Assembly: GCA_003567255.1 (NCBI GenBank)
Contig: PWZW01000061.1
Location: 1 to 10,382, forward strand
Source of the DNA: Puniceicoccaceae bacterium
GTDB taxonomy: Bacteria > Verrucomicrobiota > Verrucomicrobiia > Opitutales > Coraliomargaritaceae
Direction of reading: 5' to 3'
Length of the DNA: 10,382 nucleotides
A program made the position numbers and the translations under genes. The notes under the pieces are model-generated. The model was not told the origin of the DNA and made no database searches. It saw only the letters and a list, made by a program, of their open reading frames with translations. Below, piece by piece: positions 6,830 to 10,382 of this stretch. How positions within the stretch are numbered: position 1 is the stretch's first letter; every line of letters begins with the position of its first letter.

Positions 6830-9800
6830 TTAAACGAGGTCAAATCGCTCGATTCCCTTGCGGACGTCGGCGAGGAACGAAGCGGCACCGACGCCGTTCA
6901 CCCAGCGATGGTCAAAAGTCAGGACCAGGGCCACGACTTCCTGGTAGGCGCCTTCTTTTTTCGGATCCGGCAGACGGTGGGGTGAACCAATGAAGAGGGT
7001 CGCGATTGACGGTGGCACCACGATCGGTATGGCCGAGCGCACGTTGTAGGGGCCCATGCTGGATATGGATATAGGCACCCGGTTTTTTCGATCCACATTG
7101 CCATCCCGAACCCGTCGGAGGGCCAGATTAAAGGCCTCCGGGAACGCTTCCCAGTCCAGCTTATTGGCCTCCTTCACCACGGCGGTTTCGAGGGCGTCGC
7201 CCTGGAGTGCCACGGCAACTCCGAGATCAAAGTGCTCCGGATCGTAGACCAGCTCATCCCCCCGAACAACCGAGGCGAAGCGCTCGTGTTTACGCATCGC
7301 CTCAAGCACGGCCCAAGCGGAAATGGCAGCCGTCGAAAGCGTGCCCCCCGGAGTCTTTTTACTCCGCAAGCGGGCATCACGTACCGCCTCCCAGCGGGCC
7401 GTCACCTCAATCGTTGCCGGAACGATGCCCTGAAGCTGCTGAACCGCTTCCCGCGAGAGCCCGGCGCGTCGCTTTTGACTTTCGTAATCCTGTGGCGCGG
7501 CCGTCTCACTGACCGGAGCTGCCTTAACTGACAAAGGCGCGGCCGCAGTTGAGGCGCCCGGCATCTTTCCACTGCGGCTGAGCACGACGATGGCTTCACC
7601 CACGCTCACTTCCGCGTCATCAGCGACCTTCCATTCGACCAACAGGCCGTCTTCGTCCACCTCGATGGGGAAGACGGCCTTATCCGTTTCCACCTCGCAG
7701 AGCGGATCATCGGCCTTTACCCAGTCGCCCACCTTTTTGTGAACGGTGACGATACGAGCGTTGCGGATCCCCTCTCCGAGGATGGGAACGGTCACCACTT
7801 TCAAGTCATCCTCGGCAACGGGCTCCGTTAGGGCAGTCTCGTCGGAGCTTGGCTCAACGGAAGTCTCCGGAGTGGTCAAGCTCGGCGCAGCAGGCGCACC
7901 CGCCGCTTCCAGGCGCTTCTCCAAGCCGATCGAAAGCACACGGTCGATCGCCGCCGAGACTCGGGCCGCATCGGGCAGCGCTGCGTATTCGTACACCGGA
8001 TTAAACCCGACGTGCACATCTGCCTTGGAAACGAGGACCGGCGGGCTTTTCAGTGCCTCCAAAACCGCTTGCTCACCGCTTAACTCGGCGATGATCATTT
8101 GCCCGACGCTGCAACTGATATTATCCTCTTGAACGACGATCAATCGACCCGTTTTCAAGACCGACGCCTCGACCATTTTACGGTCCCAGGGAGCGATCGA
8201 ACGCAAATCGATAAAGTCGACCGACAGCTTATCCCCGCGGGCCTCCAACTCCTCCTCAACCAACTCGAGGCAATTCCCCCACGCGACCAGCGTGAGCGCG
8301 TCCCCCTCGCGGACTCGTCGCGCAGTGCCCAAAGTAATCGGCTCGCAGACCTCCGGAATCTTTTGATTTGCCCACATTAAATGCTTGGGCAGGAGAACCA
8401 GCGTGGGGTCGCTGCCATGCAGGGCGGCCCAGAACAGACCGGCCGCATCCTCCGGAGTCCCCGGCACCACGACCCGGAGCCCCGGGATATGAGCAAAGCC
8501 TCCCTCGCCGGACTGGCTATGCCAAAGCGCACCGCCCGGAAGGTAGCCCCCACAGGGAGCGTAAATCACCAGAGGACACTTCCAGTCGCCGAAGCTACGC
8601 CAGCGGAGCGTCGACATGTTCGTGACTAATTGATTCCAGCCGGGGTGGATAAAATCGACAAACTGAATTTCGAAGCACGGCCGCTTCCCGTAAGAGGCGA
8701 GGCCGACGGAAACACCCATAATCGTGCCCTCCGCGAGGGGTGAATTGACGACCCGGTCGGGCGCAGCGGTGGACAGCCCTTTGGTGAGGTTGAAGACCCC
8801 GCCTTTGGGATCAGCGATGTCTTCGCCGAAAAAGACGACGTCTTGCTTCTGATCGACCGCCGCGCGGAAGGTTTTATTAACTGCATCCAGAATCCGCGAC
8901 TCTCCGCCGAGATCCACAGGGGGACGGACCGGCTCCGGCAAAGGCCCGTACATGTGCGTATCCAACTCCTCAGCCCGCGGATCCTCCGCTTTTCCAGCCC
9001 TTTGGTAGTCCGCACGGACTTCAGCTTTGACCTCCCCAGCGAGCGCCTCAATAGCCTCGGCACTCATCATTCCATCGTCGATCAAAGCTTTTTTAAAGCG
9101 CTCCAGGGGGTCCCGTTTCTGCAAGGAAGTCAGCTCATCCGCATCGCGGTACATTCGCTGATCGTCCGCACTGGAATGATTATGAAAACGTTCCACTGAG
9201 CACCAGAGAAAGGCAGGCCCACCCCCCTCGCGCATTTTCGCAATGGCCCGCTCCCCGGCCGCGGCCATGGCAAACACATCGGTGCCATCGACGCGCTCCC
9301 ACTCGCTCTCCGCAAGCACGCCAAGGGCGAGAGGGTTGGTCTTATCGGTCGCGGTACTGATGGCGATCCGATTATCCTCCACCACGAAGAGGACCGGCAA
9401 CTTACGCTCCTTGGCAAAGCAGACCGCCTCATAAAATTCGCCCTGGCGCGTGGCCGCCTCCCCGAGCGATGCAAATGCGATGGAGTCCTTCCGGTCCAGC
9501 TGCATCCCCCAGGCCGCACCGCACGCCGGCAGCAAGTGTGCACCGACGGGTGAGGGGTGACTCCAAATATTCAGGGACCGCTTACTGAAGTGCCCAGGTA
9601 GTTGGCGTCCGCCACTGGAAGCGGCCCGCTTCGCGTAAAAGATATGGGCAATGTCCATCGTCGACAGCCCGCGCTGGAGGACGAAGGCCCGGTCCCGGTA
9701 GTATGGAAAGGTGTAGTCATCCGGGCGCATCGAAAGCGCCAAAGCGGCCATTCCCTCATGCCCCATAGCGGCGATGTGGAACCAGCCTTTGCCCTGCCGA

Positions 9801-9913
9801 ATCAAGCTCTGCTCGCGGAGGTCGCCCTCCCGACTCATGAGCATGGTGCGGAGCAGCCCACGGGCGGTGTCTAGATCAAACTGATAAACGGGTTCGGTGG
9901 AAGGAAGTGACAT
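6830..9913 (-). CDS. Fused 2-oxoacid dehydrogenase: E1 alpha, E1 beta, lipoyl and E2 domains
   Basis: This 1027-residue protein joins two enzymes of a 2-oxoacid dehydrogenase complex. Residues about 1-330 are E1 alpha, with a thiamine diphosphate site from GEAATRQGEFYEA (151-163) to EDN (N181) and the active-site loop HNHSSADDQRMYR (244-256). Residues about 335-665 are E1 beta (FFGEDIADPKGGVF, EIQFVDFIHPGWNQ, WHSQSGEGGFAHIPG, DLRSIAPWD, KTGRLIVVQED). A Pro/Ser/Thr/Glu linker follows, then a lipoyl domain (about 704-780) with the lipoylation site ETDKA (K745). An Ala-rich linker leads to the E2 acyltransferase core (about 816-1027), ending FDHRWVNGVGAASF. The E1 beta motifs resemble branched-chain 2-oxoacid dehydrogenases more than pyruvate ones, but the substrate is not fixed. 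It should decarboxylate a 2-oxoacid and pass the acyl group to CoA in the cytoplasm, needing a separate E3 to reoxidise lipoate. Odd points are the absence of a recognisable peripheral subunit-binding domain and Asn in place of Asp in the HxxxDG motif (N1006). The ATG at 9911-9913 has no clear Shine-Dalgarno site. Confidence 0.93.
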   Translation of the reverse strand: MSLPSTEPVYQFDLDTARGLLRTMLMSREGDLREQSLIRQGKGWFHIAAMGHEGMAALALSMRPDDYTFPYYRDRAFVLQRGLSTMDIAHIFYAKRAASSGGRQLPGHFSKRSLNIWSHPSPVGAHLLPACGAAWGMQLDRKDSIAFASLGEAATRQGEFYEAVCFAKERKLPVLFVVEDNRIAISTATDKTNPLALGVLAESEWERVDGTDVFAMAAAGERAIAKMREGGGPAFLWCSVERFHNHSSADDQRMYRDADELTSLQKRDPLERFKKALIDDGMMSAEAIEALAGEVKAEVRADYQRAGKAEDPRAEELDTHMYGPLPEPVRPPVDLGGESRILDAVNKTFRAAVDQKQDVVFFGEDIADPKGGVFNLTKGLSTAAPDRVVNSPLAEGTIMGVSVGLASYGKRPCFEIQFVDFIHPGWNQLVTNMSTLRWRSFGDWKCPLVIYAPCGGYLPGGALWHSQSGEGGFAHIPGLRVVVPGTPEDAAGLFWAALHGSDPTLVLLPKHLMWANQKIPEVCEPITLGTARRVREGDALTLVAWGNCLELVEEELEARGDKLSVDFIDLRSIAPWDRKMVEASVLKTGRLIVVQEDNISCSVGQMIIAELSGEQAVLEALKSPPVLVSKADVHVGFNPVYEYAALPDAARVSAAIDRVLSIGLEKRLEAAGAPAAPSLTTPETSVEPSSDETALTEPVAEDDLKVVTVPILGEGIRNARIVTVHKKVGDWVKADDPLCEVETDKAVFPIEVDEDGLLVEWKVADDAEVSVGEAIVVLSRSGKMPGASTAAAPLSVKAAPVSETAAPQDYESQKRRAGLSREAVQQLQGIVPATIEVTARWEAVRDARLRSKKTPGGTLSTAAISAWAVLEAMRKHERFASVVRGDELVYDPEHFDLGVAVALQGDALETAVVKEANKLDWEAFPEAFNLALRRVRDGNVDRKNRVPISISSMGPYNVRSAIPIVVPPSIATLFIGSPHRLPDPKKEGAYQEVVALVLTFDHRWVNGVGAASFLADVRKGIERFDLV

Positions 9914-10098
9914 AGCGGTAGAAGGGAAGTAACCGTCTTTCTTAAAGCAAAAGGCTAGCCGTACCCGGTTCCTGCAAGCAAGGCAAAATCAGCTTACGAA
10001 AAAGGCTTGAAACGAAGTGCGGATAGAGGTGTCACAAGCTCAAGCGGGATTTTCCTCGCGAACGTTTTCATGCAGAGACAAACTTTTATGGATAAGCG

Positions 10099-10382
10099 AT
10101 GAAATTATTTTACATATCCCTCGTTTGCGCACTCGCCATCACCCTTTCCGGAAACGAGGCCGAGCAAATTTTCCAGAATGCATTTGGAGAGACGGTTCCG
10201 CACGAAGCTGAGCCCAGTGCGCCTACCCCGGAGGGCATGGTTTGGATTCCAGGCGGAACCTTCAGTATGGGCGTGTCTGATCCCCGCGCCCTTCCCCGCG
10301 GAGGCAATGAAGCGATGCGGGATGCGCAACCCATCCATCGTGTGCGGGTAGACGGCTTTTGGATGGATAAAACTGCCGTAAC
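10099..10382 (+). CDS. Secreted formylglycine-generating-enzyme-like (SUMF1/FGE-sulfatase) protein, 3'-truncated
   Basis: The frame is open from ATG 10099 to the end of the window (94 full codons), with the stop outside. It begins MKLFYISLVCALAITLSGNEA, a likely signal peptide, cleaved perhaps near residues 18-22. A short spacer follows, and then the start of an FGE-sulfatase domain at about residue 47: GMVWIPGGTFSMGVSDP, later DAQPIHRVRVDGFWMDKTAV. This is the standard opening of the family. True FGEs convert the active-site Cys of sulfatases to formylglycine; many family members in PVC bacteria and elsewhere have other or unknown roles. The catalytic Cys pair lies near the C-terminus and cannot be seen. 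It is divergent from the dehydrogenase fusion, so probably unrelated to it. No Shine-Dalgarno site is visible. A four-codon frame (ATG 10088) ends at a TGA that overlaps this ATG. Confidence 0.85.
   Translation, partial: MKLFYISLVCALAITLSGNEAEQIFQNAFGETVPHEAEPSAPTPEGMVWIPGGTFSMGVSDPRALPRGGNEAMRDAQPIHRVRVDGFWMDKTAV

Noticed and set aside
8626..9063. Minus-strand 145-codon frame inside the dehydrogenase fusion
   Set aside because: It is in a different frame from the E1 alpha/E1 beta coding sequence, which carries conserved motifs throughout this stretch.
10105..10338. Two minus-strand frames of 77 and 74 codons opposite the FGE-like gene
   Set aside because: The plus strand has a signal peptide and the FGE domain opening here. 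The antisense frames have no motif.

Overview
The window looks like chromosomal DNA from a Gram-negative-type bacterium of fairly high GC. My best guess is Verrucomicrobiota (Opitutae or a relative) or a neighbouring PVC lineage. The hints are the mix of envelope proteins (a LolA-like protein and a very large AsmA-like protein), a secreted formylglycine-generating-enzyme-like protein of the type abundant in PVC bacteria, a fused E1 alpha/E1 beta 2-oxoacid dehydrogenase, and few clear Shine-Dalgarno sites. This placement is an inference from gene content; there is no rRNA or other taxonomic marker here.

Layout, left to right. (1) 1-576 (+) is the 3' part of a gene for a LolA-like/outer-membrane-lipoprotein-sorting-like protein. 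(2) 605-4060 (-) is a 1151-residue AsmA-like, membrane-anchored periplasmic protein that converges on the first gene. (3) 4061-4245 is a divergent intergenic region with one weak candidate promoter. (4) 4246-4971 (+) is an RsuA/RluB/RluF-type rRNA pseudouridine synthase. It converges, with only 8 bases between stop codons, on (5) a minus-strand set of three genes read right to left: 9913-6830, a 1027-residue fusion of E1 alpha, E1 beta, lipoyl and E2 acyltransferase domains; 6773-5604, a 389-residue protein resembling a CcoI/FixI copper P-type ATPase stripped of its ATPase domains; and 5603-4980, a LysE/RhtB-like membrane protein whose ATG directly follows the preceding stop codon. (6) 9914-10098 is a divergent intergenic region with no clear promoter. 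(7) 10099 to the window end (+) is the 5' part of a secreted FGE-sulfatase (SUMF1-like) domain protein.

How they fit together. The fused dehydrogenase would carry out decarboxylation and acyl transfer for a 2-oxoacid, most likely a branched-chain type, on one polypeptide. No E3 gene lies in the window, and the protein lacks an evident E3-binding domain. The ATPase-less CcoI-like protein and the LysE-like protein are tightly coupled and are the best candidate here for an undescribed two-protein membrane system, perhaps in metal or redox handling. The AsmA-like and LolA-like proteins both point to outer-membrane lipid or lipoprotein traffic, but they are convergent and not co-transcribed.

No tRNA, rRNA, CRISPR array, insertion sequence or attachment site was recognised. 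No gene-free stretch exceeds 300 bases.
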